Below are positions 56,701-63,379 of a DNA stretch of 64,000 nt, one piece after another. Under the pieces are notes generated by a model. It was not told the DNA's origin. It was given only the letters and a program-made list of their open reading frames with translations, and searched no databases. A program made the position numbers and the translations under genes. The stretch's first letter is position 1, and each line of letters begins with the position of its first letter. Source of the DNA: Schistosoma haematobium. Its lineage: Eukaryota; Platyhelminthes; Trematoda; Strigeidida; Schistosomatidae. The DNA lies in the NCBI RefSeq assembly GCF_000699445.3, contig NC_067200.1, positions 16,126,510 through 16,190,509 on the forward strand. Direction: 5' to 3'.

Positions 56701-58916
56701 TAGATAATGAAAATAAGCTTGATATATGTGTTTACGTGTAAAATGGTCGACTTTGGAATTGTCGAACAAAGAATAGCCATCTTGACTACTTAATGAATTA
56801 CATTTTGCAATGTTTACATAGTTAAATAAACCACCTTCAGCGTTTCTGTCACAAATAAAGTTGCCATGTAAAGATTTTGATCGAATTACAAAAGCCGAAG
56901 AAGCTTTTAAAACCTAAAAGGTTTGAATAGCATTTCAGTCCTAGTCTTGGATTTCTCAATAATGCATATTCACAACTTCACAGAGCAATCCTATTAAGCC
57001 TACTCAAGTCTCTTGGGTAACAGTGTAGCAGTATGCAGTAGGAACCCAATAACGATACTGAAAAGAACATTTTCCCAGGTAAAATATTGTCAGTAACCCT
57101 TGTGAATGACGATGAATATTTCACCTTTTCTCCCTATCTGGTTTGTAGCCTTATACAATAGATTAGTGATTGAACAATTAAATATTAAACACTAAGTGGT
57201 AGGTTTAAATAAAAATCGATGTATGTTGAGTTAATCCACCGAATAGCAGCACTAATCTTTATTCATTTATCAGTAACCTAAAACTAAGTGGACAAATGTG
57301 TATGTGGACAATGAGTTGCATTACTCAAGAAATCAGTAATTATTCATTTTCCTTCCACTGATAGAATTGGGACAGATTTGTATATTTTCTCTATTTGAAG
57401 ATTTGTTCACTATGAAATAGAAACTGGTACTGAATAATTAAAATTTTAAAAAAACCAATGAAACAATAACAAGAATAATGAAAATTTATTACGTACTTGA
57501 TATTGTACTTTTAGTGTTGCGAATGAATCTTTTGAATAGTTTTCATATTGTGCCATAAACGTATGGGTTGTAACTGGTGTTGGCCTACACAAATGGTAGA
57601 CCAAAAGATAAACAATATTTCTAAATTACCAGGAGAATTTGGTTTTAATCAACAGAACGAGCTGATAATTATCTTGGAAAGATAACTGACGAATAAATGG
57701 CTGATTGATGAATGATATGCAGTGATACAATACGATCAAGGAATTATTAACTATCTAGTTGGATTTATTAATTTAGTGCAATCACTTGTAGTTATCGAAC
57801 TATTATCGGTTAGTCAGTCGATTATAGAAAATGTAGGACCTGGCACGAATATGTACGGTCTAAGTTGGCACTATTCCAATTGGAACGTCGTAAGATGAGG
57901 CTAAGAAGAGAGCATTATTTAGGTGTCTTCACCAAGGTTCGAACTAATAACTTCAAGTAAATTGAGTGTTGGGTAATTCGTTAATCATAAAAATAATCTA
58001 AGCCACTACTTCAGAAATTTATTTCTCTGAGAAAGTGAGTTATACAAAGTCACTGAAATTCAAAAATTTTACTTTTCATTGGGAAATTACAAATATATCA
58101 TTACTACTATCATTCTCAACTTTGAGTCTTCGTTTCACCAAGGTGAAACGTCCTTTCACCAAATTCATATCCATAAATATGTTGAAATTCATTTGTAACA
58201 TTTGATGCTGCAGTATTACAGTTTGTAAGGAGTGGGTGTGGTGAGTCTAATGAAATAAAATGAAATTACGTTATTCACCTAGTTGTTCTTCATCGTTTTC
58301 AACATACCAAACATGACTTAATAATGAACAACGTCAATTTAAAAGTAGAAAGCATGAAATGATACTAAACTCAAAGCATACAATAAGGTAACATCAAAGC
58401 TATTTGATTAAATAGATATTTCATGTAAAGTCAAATAATTGGAGAGTAATATTAATCATCCACTGGAATCTTCGTTAAATTTCATCCCTAGATAACCCTG
58501 AATAATCATCACTATATTTACTAATATAATTTTGTATAGAACACTGTGTTTCAAAGGGGGTTAATTTTCAACATAAAATGATTTTCCTTAGGGAACCATT
58601 GACATTACAAGGAAGTCAAATAAATCGTTACTACTGATACTAGATGACAGTTATTCTGTATTGGAAATCAAATGAAATGATAAATTTTGACGACTTAAAA
58701 ATTAACTCAATTACTGAAAGACTCCATACCTATCACTAAATCTTAATTTTCAGATTCGATCCAATGTGAAGCGGTGGTTGTAAACTGCCAAATAGTCTTC
58801 AACTACAAAGAGACAATACTCATATGATTTTTAATAGTACTACCGTGGTGTATTCTACTTACGCTGACAGATATAAGTAGTATGTAGACGCAATCGGAGG
58901 ATTGAAATGAACAGAG
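29700..58916 (-). CDS. Protein tyrosine phosphatase (classical PTP domain), multi-exon
   Basis: Nine minus-strand exons assemble into a classical PTP domain of roughly 290 residues: 58916-58863, 57584-57497 (or 57493), 55795-55724, 51745-51699, 49005-48818, 42699-42543, 35143-34968, 34105-33967 and 29747-29700. The joins from 55,724 to the stop are in phase without adjustment. Motifs in order: RFSDILPYDQTRVKL (substrate loop), DYVNASFI, IASQAPLESTVGDFWRMI, KCCQYWP, TTWPDFDVP (WPD loop, Asp kept), VHCTAGVGRTG (Cys and Arg kept; Thr replaces the common Ser after Cys) and RPSMVQKVAQYIFLHQ (Q-loop). The enzyme should hydrolyse phosphotyrosine. More 5' exons must exist, probably beyond 58,916; whether it is receptor-type cannot be seen. 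Introns of 0.9 to 7.4 kb are filled with retroelements. There is no second PTP domain after it. Confidence 0.9.
30146..31480 (-). mobile_element. RTE family II relic, 5'-truncated
   Basis: Minus-strand reading, broken by many stops and shifts, follows the RT of the 43.4-44.9 kb element: LKKRVPEKLTNIL near 31,395, SVRRLGT near 31,090, EKFVYLGTWLS near 30,985, EAYANLGHV near 30,890, GQIYNASVRAV near 30,820 and HRALFSDSSTGW near 30,555. It ends in an AAATA-type tail (about 30,148-30,163). More decayed than the other family II copies, so probably older. Lies in the last intron of the phosphatase gene, in sense orientation. Confidence 0.7.
31670..32110 (+). pseudogene. Penelope-like GIY-YIG fragment
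   Basis: Linker words (ATKLRIVPSSRQIIPK near 31,715) lead, after a shift, into MCIYKFTGSC near 31,797, GGYISHTMRALSKRM near 31,833 and SSILEHLVNSSH. The order matches the 26.4-kb copy, but YIG has become YIS and the second Cys pair is partly lost. Ends near VKQYFQTWNL. Antisense to the phosphatase gene. Confidence 0.7.
32150..32720 (-). pseudogene. RTE family IV reverse transcriptase fragment
   Basis: The minus strand reads GIMKTSTSERKHGIQW near 32,590, QLDDSDFADDLAFLSHSHEQ near 32,525, SASAGLNIHKG near 32,425, TYLVSIIDRHGRSDADVKAL near 32,350, then a damaged LELKITLS and FLYGAVTW region. It is the same RT family as 52.6-54.3 kb but lacks the 5' two thirds and the 3' end. Confidence 0.7.
32721..33644. 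other. Intron sequence, nothing assigned
   Basis: AT-rich sequence in the last phosphatase intron. The plus-strand frames at 32,760-32,969 and 33,544-33,756 are low-complexity or overlap the LTR-like repeat. Confidence 0.45.
33645..33949 (+). repeat. LTR-like block, possible solo LTR
   Basis: Starts TGTTCTGGACTTAACTGG with a GC-rich front. It has a TATA-like TTATTATATAGCC near 33,780 and a GAATAAATA signal near 33,893, and ends ACTTTAACA. That is the architecture of an LTR in plus orientation. No target duplication could be found and there is no second copy here, so boundaries and identity are tentative. It ends 17 bases from the splice donor of the phosphatase P-loop exon. Confidence 0.45.
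33967..34105 (-). CDS. PTP gene, P-loop exon
   Basis: 139 nt, acceptor AATAACAG, donor AGTT/GTAAGC. Continues HC-T-AGVGRTGTFIVADLLQI and ends RRCRPSMVQKV. It keeps the P-loop Arg and the start of the Q-loop. An LTR-like repeat (33,645-33,949) begins 17 bases beyond the donor. Confidence 0.92.
34106..34967. other. Phosphatase intron
   Basis: 862-bp intron, AT-rich, with a (TA)n run at about 34,681-34,696. The shortest intron placed in this gene and the only one without a recognisable retroelement. Confidence 0.6.
34968..35143 (-). CDS. PTP gene, WPD-loop exon
   Basis: 176 nt, acceptor TCCATAAG, donor GCAC/GTAAGT. Encodes INNQSNNPENSKYVVQLHM, TTWPDFDVPNLSEF and YSPTLVHC. The general acid Asp of the WPD loop is present; the catalytic Cys is the last full codon. 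Confidence 0.92.
35144..37446. other. Intron sequence, nothing assigned
   Basis: AT-rich part of a 7.4-kb phosphatase intron. No coding motif or repeated block was noticed. Confidence 0.45.
38197..39555 (+). pseudogene. Family II AP endonuclease domain, decayed
   Basis: LASFNVHTLMQIGQ near 38,218, AGVGVALSARAEAALIDWIP near 38,431, FVISTYAPTDCSPDAIKDEF near 38,566, SDNGDR near 38,769, TTWRPPSASQ and DSDHALVCA. Catalytic positions are hit: the Glu motif reads SVTRV and GDFNAQ has become GDLKVQ. Frame changes near 38,287 and TGA near 38,887. The stretch 39,190-39,555 is heavily mutated linker. Confidence 0.75.
39569..39920 (+). pseudogene. Family II RT C-terminal region
   Basis: NVGHLWRLRDVSLN, then, after a frame change near 39,610 (GTAATGG), IYNASMRAVLLYARETWPLR, FDHRFLRRIADIQWQYHVSN and LRWLGHVLL. 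Bases 39,569-39,828 are identical, including the frame change, to 43,959-43,700 on the other strand. Confidence 0.8.
40182..40812 (+). mobile_element. 631-bp insert with TGT...ACA ends and a hammerhead sequence
   Basis: Interrupts the SR2-like leader. It begins TGTAATGAACG, ends CATTCCACA, and is flanked by CTAC (40178-40181) and CCAC (40813-40816), a possible 4-bp duplication. Its right half contains a Pol III B-box-like GGGTCCGAGTACCGG near 40,578 and an SM-alpha-type hammerhead (40,622-40,666). A minus-strand frame of 124 codons (40,336-40,710) overlaps the ribozyme and has no known relative. It could be an SM-alpha SINE copy plus extra sequence, or a small LTR-type element (retrozyme-like). 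Confidence 0.5.
40622..40666 (+). ncRNA. Hammerhead ribozyme sequence, partly eroded
   Basis: Stem I arms ATCCAG (40622-40627) and CTGGAT (40661-40666) are perfectly complementary. The core CTGACGA (40628-40634) fits CTGANGA, a short ACGC/GCGT stem III follows, and GTC precedes the expected cut after 40660. The second core box reads GGAAC instead of GAAAC and stem II pairs poorly. The layout is that of the SM-alpha satellite ribozyme of schistosomes. Probably inactive. Confidence 0.65.
41940..42205 (-). mobile_element. SM-alpha-like SINE (tRNA-related)
   Basis: On the minus strand: tRNA-like head with TGGTCTAGAGATTAGG (A box) and GTTCGAATCC (B box, 42106-42097). Then a hammerhead region and a tail part (GGTTTTCAATGGTGGTCTAA) shared with the 16-kb copy. 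It interrupts the 3' UTR of the SR2-like element. No clear target duplication was found, so the ends are approximate. A Pol III transcript of this SINE would carry the ribozyme. Confidence 0.75.
42030..42075 (-). ncRNA. Hammerhead ribozyme inside the SINE
   Basis: Minus strand: GCACTG and CAGTGC form a perfect 6-bp stem I. The core boxes CTGAGGA and GAAAC are both intact. The ACGG/CCGT palindrome makes a minimal stem III, with GTT at the cleavage position. Stem II (GTCC against GTGC) has lost pairing relative to the usual GTCC/GGAC, so activity may be weak. Minimal stem III is typical of animal SINE hammerheads. Confidence 0.75.
42276..43349. other. Intron flanks of the KCCQYWP exon
   Basis: Apart from the phosphatase exon at 42,543-42,699 nothing is seen. 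The overlapping longer minus frame is exon plus intron readthrough. Confidence 0.5.
42543..42699 (-). CDS. PTP gene, exon with KCCQYWP
   Basis: 157 nt, acceptor TATATAG, donor TTCT/GTATGT. Encodes LYEDNISKCCQYWPND, then a strand-rich stretch to ILRKLYITS, as in the KCxxYWP region of PTPs. The intron on each side holds several kilobases of retroelements. Confidence 0.9.
43350..44865 (-). mobile_element. RTE family II element, 5'-truncated
   Basis: Minus-strand RT from LTELFIKVW (about 44,850) through VAVPIFKKG, TVIVFLDIGIAFNSL near 44,555, GVRQGCSISPFLLNF near 44,385 and EYTDDIALL near 44,245 (the usual YADD has Ala to Thr). It continues through MCFAPLKCKVPLQDW near 44,155, FVYLDSCIS and VLLYARETWPLR to the RRGGQ-like end near 43,580. 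The 3' UTR (GTGCTCCTTTGTATCATTA) ends near 43,350. One 240-codon and one 127-codon stretch are free of stops. Upstream it abuts a Gypsy integrase fragment. Sense orientation relative to the phosphatase gene. Confidence 0.85.
44870..45080 (-). pseudogene. Gypsy integrase core fragment
   Basis: Minus strand reads AVPLKDTSTSTV, then KHWITNFGVPTTVTTDRGAQ, FES and IKRIRTTA. This is the DDE integrase core around its second Asp (TTDRGAQFES). It ends at the family II element on one side and at the SR2-like element on the other, with no LTR nearby. The wording differs from the 59.7-kb integrase, so it comes from another copy or family. Confidence 0.75.
45088..47913 (+). mobile_element. SR2-like RTE, lacking its 3' end
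   Basis: Endonuclease: LHIGAFNVRTLCQIGQQ near 45,190, SETRIQDP near 45,289 (Glu kept), VAGDFNAQIG near 45,666, SDHALI. RT: RAAGPDGLVPEVFKDGG near 46,640, PSDWSQSLIVPIYKKG near 46,757, FLELKAAFDSVDRKVLWQ near 47,022, GVRQGSPLSTFLFNFAIDIL near 47,197 and LEYADDIDLFGEDADK near 47,327. Stops: TGA 45464-45466, TGA 45875-45877, TGA 46512-46514 and TAA 46869-46871, plus frame changes near 46,150 and after 47,370. Homology stops at LRWLGHVLR (47,913). Loss of the 3' end is not explained by target-primed integration and implies a later deletion or rearrangement. Confidence 0.85.
47914..48160 (+). other. Possible Gypsy RT start fragment
   Basis: An open frame (47,912-48,157) ends NPPLSLKITYYDEMKTQLQT then LNDLGMI. 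This resembles the pre-RT motif of Gypsy elements (PPR-VP, then L-L-GII). It stops there. It adjoins the broken 3' end of the SR2-like element. Weak evidence. Confidence 0.3.
48161..48817. other. Intron sequence, nothing assigned
   Basis: AT-rich sequence directly downstream (in gene sense) of the DYVNAS exon donor. No motif seen. Confidence 0.5.
48818..49005 (-). CDS. PTP gene, exon with DYVNAS to VMLTK
   Basis: 188 nt, acceptor CTTTATAG, donor CAAA/GTGAGT. Begins EHDYVNASFIYEI, then EYIASQAPLESTVGDFWRMI and ITIIVMLT. These are the core beta-sheet motifs of classical PTPs. Confidence 0.92.
49325..49790 (-). pseudogene. Penelope-like linker and GIY-YIG endonuclease fragment
   Basis: The minus strand reads LKAAIEKTYYAAKPIVIKTF near 49,765, PHCIYLFTCLCGHIYRGKS near 49,665, then RKIQSRAMEHIPRWL, SSIAMHIIETGH and, after a frame change near 49,400, LAIRKFKPLLYVQKQFV ending LNLRW. 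Same layout as the 26-kb copy (CIYQFTCSCG; EHIPAW; ELKPELCVQKKYV). YIG has become YRG. In sense with the phosphatase gene, in the intron before the DYVNAS exon. Confidence 0.75.
49791..51698. other. Intron sequence with unassigned frames at 50,125-50,463
   Basis: Open frames of 94 (plus) and 111 (minus) codons overlap at 50,125-50,463, in a somewhat GC-richer block. Neither shows a known motif and the block has no second copy here; it may be an unrecognised repeat. Confidence 0.35.
51699..51745 (-). CDS. PTP gene, exon with DQTRVKL
   Basis: 47 nt, acceptor TTTTTAG, donor ACAG/GTAATT. Encodes YDQTRVKLNPLQKSKQ together with the preceding T. Joins phase 0 to the DYVNAS exon. Confidence 0.85.
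51746..52311. other. Intron sequence; unassigned GC-richer block
   Basis: 51,900-52,180 (AGAATATGCCGGCCGACCAA; GGGGCCCTTAATTTTGTCG) has the composition of retroelement leaders but no second copy in the window. Confidence 0.3.
52312..52598 (-). repeat. Direct repeat, copy 2
   Basis: On the minus strand starts TGTAGTGTCGGTTATTATGT, contains TATTCTAGCTTTCGGACAG and ends near CTTCTCTC. About 75 percent identical to 54,353-54,624 by eye. Confidence 0.65.
52600..54350 (-). pseudogene. RTE family IV linker and reverse transcriptase
   Basis: Minus-strand order: NRTRAEKAKAQAEYTGANKQ near 54,080, KKLAGN, QRNRWVQYFKELLNRPAPL near 53,825, KSGKAAGPDNIPTEVLKAD near 53,700, EEQVPTDWKEGHLIRIPKKG near 53,600, YSGITLLSIPGKVFNRVLLN near 53,520, EKAFDSVDK near 53,300, QLDDLDFADDLALLSHTQQQ near 53,045 and VKTFTYLGSIIDEHGGLDSD near 52,855. 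It then runs to FYCMG near 52,660. Palm motifs are recognisable but many stops and shifts occur between 53,460 and 53,090. The long plus-strand frames at 52,693-53,220 and 53,524-54,296 are antisense shadows. Confidence 0.8.
54353..54624 (-). repeat. Direct repeat, copy 1
   Basis: On the minus strand starts TAGTGTCGGTTGCCATGTTA, contains TATTCTAGCTTTCGGACAG and ends TTCTCTTCTC next to the RTE interior. Same orientation as copy 2. Confidence 0.65.
54625..55723. other. Intron sequence
   Basis: AT-rich. A 21-nt segment at about 55,138-55,158 (minus) has splice-like borders but does not fit the phosphatase frame. Confidence 0.45.
55724..55795 (-). CDS. PTP gene, substrate-recognition loop exon
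   Basis: 72 nt. Encodes MLSQEIGQKNINKRLN then RFSDILP, completed to ILPYDQTRV by the next exon; this is the KNRY-loop region of PTPs. Donor CCGT/GTAAGT is excellent. The acceptor at 55,796 (AATCAG) is less certain; one at 55,816 is possible. Confidence 0.75.
55796..57492. other. Intron sequence
   Basis: AT-rich, no repeats or motifs recognised. A plus frame at 56,317-56,505 has no support. Confidence 0.45.
57497..57584 (-). CDS. PTP gene, exon before the catalytic core
   Basis: 88 nt, acceptor TGTGTAG. Encodes PTPVTTHTFMAQYENYS then KDSFATLKVQYQ, like the helix (F-x-x-EY) before the PTP core. Donor CAA/GTACGT fits consensus, but phase with the next exon favours the donor 4 bases further (57,493). 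Confidence 0.65.
57585..58862. other. Intron sequence
   Basis: AT-rich. A short palindromic block (TTCACCAAGGTGAA, 58,133-58,146) is the only notable structure. Confidence 0.45.
58863..58916 (-). CDS. PTP gene, upstream exon (likely)
   Basis: 54 nt with a strong polypyrimidine acceptor (TTTCCTTTCAG) and donor CAGC/GTAAGT. It leaves two bases that complete with the first base of the next exon (GC+G). Encodes SVHFNPPIASTYYLYLS. No PTP motif, so it rests on splice sites and phase. Confidence 0.5.
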
Positions 58917-59016
58917 CTGAAAGGAAATCGGAGAGCTATCGAAATAACAGCGGAAGTAGAGGGATAAAGGAGTATGTAAAGGAAAAGTCAAAGATGTGCA
59001 AATAATGTATTTAATA

Positions 59017-59375
59017 TGTAGTGACTCACTTTTATCACGAGAACACGATTGGTTTAATGAAAGCAATTATTATTATAACCAATTGTACCAGTGACTGTTT
59101 TAATGTGCTTTTGTTTGACTGTGCTAAAAAGCATCCATTATTCTTACACTTTGATTGTGACCTCGCGCGAATTCGGTTACGCTCTGTAACCAAGATTGTA
59201 TCCTGGCACGATCTCGGTATTCTTTCCATACCACGAGATCGCCAGCAAATATATCTCGACTTGGTCCATTAACTGCCTTCTGATATTTGGCTTCCCGGGG
59301 ATTTTATGGATTTCTTTGGCACGTGTTTCTTGGTAGCTGTGTTCATAGTCGATTTCGACTCGACGTCACGCAACA
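59017..59375 (+). repeat. 5' LTR
   Basis: 359 bp, begins TGTAGTGACTCAC and ends CACGCAACA. It differs from the 3' LTR at five positions, by eye: one near the start, one in the TAGCTG/TAGCGG segment and three near the end. The 83-codon open frame found identically in both LTRs (59,021-59,272 and 61,037-61,288) is incidental. Confidence 0.85.
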
Positions 59376-59377
59376 AT

Positions 59378-59395
59378 TGGTGAGCCGAATTCTCG
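59378..59395 (+). other. Degenerate primer binding site
   Basis: TGGTGAGCCGAATTCTCG, two bases after the LTR. It shares TGGTGAGCC with the tRNA-Trp site at 7721 and then diverges, so priming from tRNA-Trp is only suggested. Confidence 0.45.
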
Positions 59396-59639
59396 AACAC
59401 GCCGCAACCTCTGGTCGAATCTTCCAAATAAGCCAATTTGGTGAGTCTATAGTTTATCTATCCACGTCTGTCGTATATTTTCATATTGCCTTTCAATATG
59501 TAATATACGCGACATGACGGATAACGATAGGAATAGTATTACTATAATAAACTCCCATGTACGTGTACCGAGTCCTTGTCACTTTTTATTCGCGTGACGG
59601 TAAATTCCAAGCTTTCTTCGAGAAATTTTCCCTTATTAA

Positions 59640-60485
59640 CTATTCTCCTCGCTGACCAGACTTCTTGGTACGGAACGCATACGCATTACCGTCTACCACT
59701 CAGCACCAAATGGTTAAGTTGAACGGTTTCATTGACAACTTAAAAGTGCTCTACGAGCACACGAAAACAACAACTGGTACGAAGCCTTACCGCTCGTTCT
59801 CTTAGGCATCAGAACGAGCTTGAACGCAGATATCCAATGTTCCGCCACCGAACTGGTATACGGCACGACATTGCATCTGCCCGGAGAATTCTTCACACCA
59901 CGGAGCAGACCTGATTTCGGTAAGTCAGACTACGTCCAACGACTGTCTGCATTTGTGCGAACGCTGCCTCCGGTGACAACTCGAACACAACATCGACAAG
60001 TCGCTCTCCATTGAGAGTTATCTACCTGTTCACATGTTTTCATACGAGTAGATTCGGTACGCAAACCTTTGCAACAATCTTACGAAGGCCCTTTTCATGT
60101 GATCGCTCGTCACGAAAAGACCTTCAAGGTTGATCGACATGGCCGCATCGAGATCGTCAGCATTGATCGTCTCAAACCAGCACACGTCGATGACAGTGCC
60201 CTATCTGACAACCTGAGATTCAATGCTAGACCTATCAAACCTACTAGCGGGATCCTTAAATCTTCAGATCCTACGCTAGATACACCTGAGACCTCATTCT
60301 CACGTCCCGGTCAACAGCACGCGTCATCTGCACCATCTACGGACGAGACGACAGTCTCACGTCCAGATCAGCAGACCACGTCGCCCTTGACTTCGGATGA
60401 GATTGCAGGCTCACGCGACGCGAACGAGACTACTGTCTCACGTTCCGGTCGCCGAGTACGGTTACCCGTACGCTTCCGCGATTAA
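59640..60485 (+). pseudogene. Gypsy integrase, C-terminal half
   Basis: Starts within the core (LLGTERIRITVYHSAPNG near 59,665), then NWYEALPLVLLGIRTSLNAD near 59,770 (reached after a shift), ATELVYGTTLHLPGEFF and the C-terminal domain LQQSYEGPFHVIARHEKTFK then RIEIVSIDRLKPAHVD. This is typical of Kabuki/CsRn1-type integrases. The tail (60,230-60,485) is Ser/Thr/Pro-rich with TTVSR-type repeats and ends in a TAA. Lesions: frame change near 59,780 and TGA 60012-60014. The first catalytic Asp residues are absent. Confidence 0.85.
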
Positions 60486-61032
60486 CCGCACAGTTAACAA
60501 CCGATACGGTGTAGGACTATTCCTATGCTACATGCATGCCACACTCTTCTCTTTTTTGAGTTTTTTCCTATCCTGAGCCCACACCTTCGACCATCCCCGT
60601 CTGGTACCGTCGACTTCGGCGAAAGCTGGATTGGCCACCCACGCTCTTGTCAACGCACTCAGACGATATTCTGGTTCCGAATGTTTAGCATACGCTTGGT
60701 CTCGGACTTGGTCGCGATGGTCGCTTCTGGTTCCTCGGCTTAACGTGGTTTCGTCCTACGTCTGCAGCGTTTCTGGTCCGCATCCCTACGAACGCAATCT
60801 TCAGATTCTGGTAACAAACCACTCTGGTTTGGTATCCCAACTCGAGCAACAAATACAGCACATCGCCCCTGGTACCGTTCTCCGAAAAAGAATTTCGTTG
60901 GCAACTCGACGATCAACGATCGCTTTCCTGTTCCGCCAATTCTTCCGTCCAACAATCGCTCGCCAGTCGATCAGTCCCACGATTTAAACCGCTTTTTATC
61001 GAAAGTGTAAACTCTTTCTAGCGGGGGGCTCC
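60486..61032 (+). other. Interior 3' region and polypurine tract
   Basis: No coding motif, although composition is GC-richer than the genome around it. AGCGGGGGGC at 61,020-61,029, just before the 3' LTR, is the likely polypurine tract for plus-strand priming. Confidence 0.6.
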
Positions 61033-61391
61033 TATAGTGACTCACTTTTATCACGAGAACACGATTGGTTTAATGAAAGCAATTATTATTATAACCAATT
61101 GTACCAGTGACTGTTTTAATGTGCTTTTGTTTGACTGTGCTAAAAAGCATCCATTATTCTTACACTTTGATTGTGACCTCGCGCGAATTCGGTTACGCTC
61201 TGTAACCAAGATTGTATCCTGGCACGATCTCGGTATTCTTTCCATACCACGAGATCGCCAGCAAATATATCTCGACTTGGTCCATTAACTGCCTTCTGAT
61301 ATTTGGCTTCCCGGGGATTTTATGGATTTCTTTGGCACGTGTTTCTTGGTAGCGGTGTTCATAGTCGATTTCGACTCGACGCCATGCTACA
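61033..61391 (+). repeat. 3' LTR
   Basis: 359 bp, begins TATAGTGACTCAC (TG changed to TA) and ends CATGCTACA, followed by AATA. Confidence 0.85.
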
Positions 61392-61395
61392 AATA

Positions 61396-62184
61396 TGTGA
61401 TTTTCATATTTTAAGAAGGCATTGAGTAATTTTGCATTGAAAGGAAAATTGGTTTTCCTCACCAAGCCTTTGTTTAATATAGCAGGATATAATATTTTTC
61501 TTGCAAATGTATTATCAGTAGATTATATACTAAAATTTATCGTTCACAACACCACAAGCAATGTCAGTTCACGATAAAAATTACACTAAAAAATGTACAA
61601 CTTCAAACTTTATTAATATGAACATAGTTTTATTTAAACCGGAGGTTAGTTTGATAAAACAAATAAAGTGCTGTCATAAGATAGGAAGTCGTAACTGACA
61701 CTGTATTTTAAATTTATTCAGAAGATAGATCCGATGTATTAAACAAGTTAGTCATTGATTTTCTGTTTAAGACTTTATATTCTACAATTGCTGATATCCA
61801 GGACTGAAGAGACCGGTTTTTGTCATACCAGTAGCTTCTCGAGTGGATGCTACGATGCTGTTTAATTTTACAAACTGCTTATTTTCTACACAATAGATGG
61901 TTATGGAATCCAGATTATTACCTTCATTCCATTAGAGATACGTCATTTGGATGTACATGTCTTTCAATACTAATTCTCATATTTGAATACAAGACCTGAA
62001 GCAATCTACTGAAGTGATAGAGTCTTTTTAATTAGTCTTCTGAGTCACAAAAGGAAAAATCAAAGGATTTGCTCAAGACGCCTGACGAGGACTGATGAAG
62101 TAAATGTAAATACTAATAGTGAAAAAAAGGAAACATATCTAAGTATTAATCAATATTATACTCGTTGAGTTAGTTGGTTACAAC
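61396..62184. other. No gene seen
   Basis: AT-rich. Upstream exons of the phosphatase gene could lie here or beyond, but none was recognised. Confidence 0.4.
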
Positions 62185-62280
62185 CATGACTCATTAGCCT
62201 AGTGGATAAGTCATTATCGTCTGAAGAGATGGTAATGAGTTTTAAATCTAACTGTGAACATCAATACTAAGATTCAGGTA
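62185..62280 (+). mobile_element. Possible tRNA-derived SINE head
   Basis: CATTAGCCTAGTGGATAAG fits a Pol III A box (TRGCNNAGYGG). About 40 bases on, GAGTTTTAAATCTAAC is a decayed B box in the right position. No cloverleaf can be drawn that would make it a real tRNA gene. Confidence 0.45.
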
Positions 62281-63379
62281 AATTTTACTGTCCAGTCAAA
62301 ATTGTATAAAAAGCTTGTCCAGGATATAATTAAGAGTTACTAACCTAAAAATTAATGATCATCCTAATTATTACTTTGCTCTTGGTCTAATACATGAAAG
62401 AGAAGTAAAAGTGCAAAACATATTCGAAATTCTAAGGAAAAACATACCCGTTATATGAATAGGTTTACAGTCCATTATCAGGACTTATTGTTTCTATGTT
62501 AATGATGCATTACATAAAACACGTTGAAGTTTTATAGACAAATGCTGATCCTTTATCAGCAGTATGATTGACTGAAGTAATTAGTAAATTCTAGCAATGA
62601 TTATAACTACCAGTTAATATTTGATAAGAAAATGATCCATCTGGTACATTCAATCCGAAAAAAGTTTAACAGTTTAAGTTATCACTTGATCAGTAACGTC
62701 AATATTTCATTGAGTTTATAGATTTAAAACAAATTAGAAAGCGCTGATTGAATTTAAAACTTGAAAGAATATTAAGACATGGTTCGATCTTCTGTAAACA
62801 TTGATTAACGTACATATATTTATATCCAGCTTACATACTGCGTATATCTTATGAGCTTAACTTCTTTACGATGATCCTGTACTAGCTAAATGATACTGTT
62901 TACAAATCATATGACCGTTATACACTATATATGTAAACCTAAGGTCAAGGTATTTTTAAGATATGAATATATTAAAAAGCAAATCCCCTGAAGTTCTATA
63001 ACCAAAAAATAGTTGCATATGAACTTCAAAGAAGCTTATATTAGTTGGTTAAATTTATAAAACCGTATACTATCATAAACTTCATCAATAAAAAAAAATA
63101 GGAGAAACTGTTTTTGGACAGTAGCTGGCAATATAATTCAGAACATGGTTTTCCTTCTATTTTGAAATACTTGTTTTTCAATTTTTATATGTCCCAGCGA
63201 AACTGGGTCTGACAGTAGTACTTACTATTCAAAATAAAGTCAGACAGTGTCATAACATTCGTTCAACAAGATCATCCAGAAATAGCGACTTATCGCTCCT
63301 ATCTTGAATAACCATTAAGAGGCAATAAAACTTCAACTAATAATTATATATAACTTTAAAAGCATGGTTTATTGATTAA
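62281..63379. other. No gene seen
   Basis: Very AT-rich sequence without recognisable features. Confidence 0.5.

Larger units (their letters stand above)
59013..61395 (+). mobile_element. Short Gypsy-type LTR retrotransposon with nearly identical LTRs
   Basis: Two 359-bp LTRs with 5 differences flank a 1.66-kb interior that holds only the end of integrase, a proline/threonine-rich tail and a GC-richer non-coding part. The 4-bp target duplication is AATA (59013-59016 and 61392-61395). A degenerate primer site follows the 5' LTR and a G-rich purine tract precedes the 3' LTR. Gag, protease, RT and RNase H are absent, so it must have been mobilised in trans or lost them before the last transposition. 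It is the youngest LTR insertion in the window. It lies about 100 bases upstream (gene sense) of the 58,863-58,916 exon. Confidence 0.85.

Noticed and set aside
59021..61288. Identical 83-codon open frames 2 kb apart
   Set aside because: They are the same part of the two LTRs, not duplicated genes.
62185..62280. tRNA gene
   Set aside because: The A box is good but the B box is decayed and no cloverleaf can be formed; listed only as a possible SINE head.
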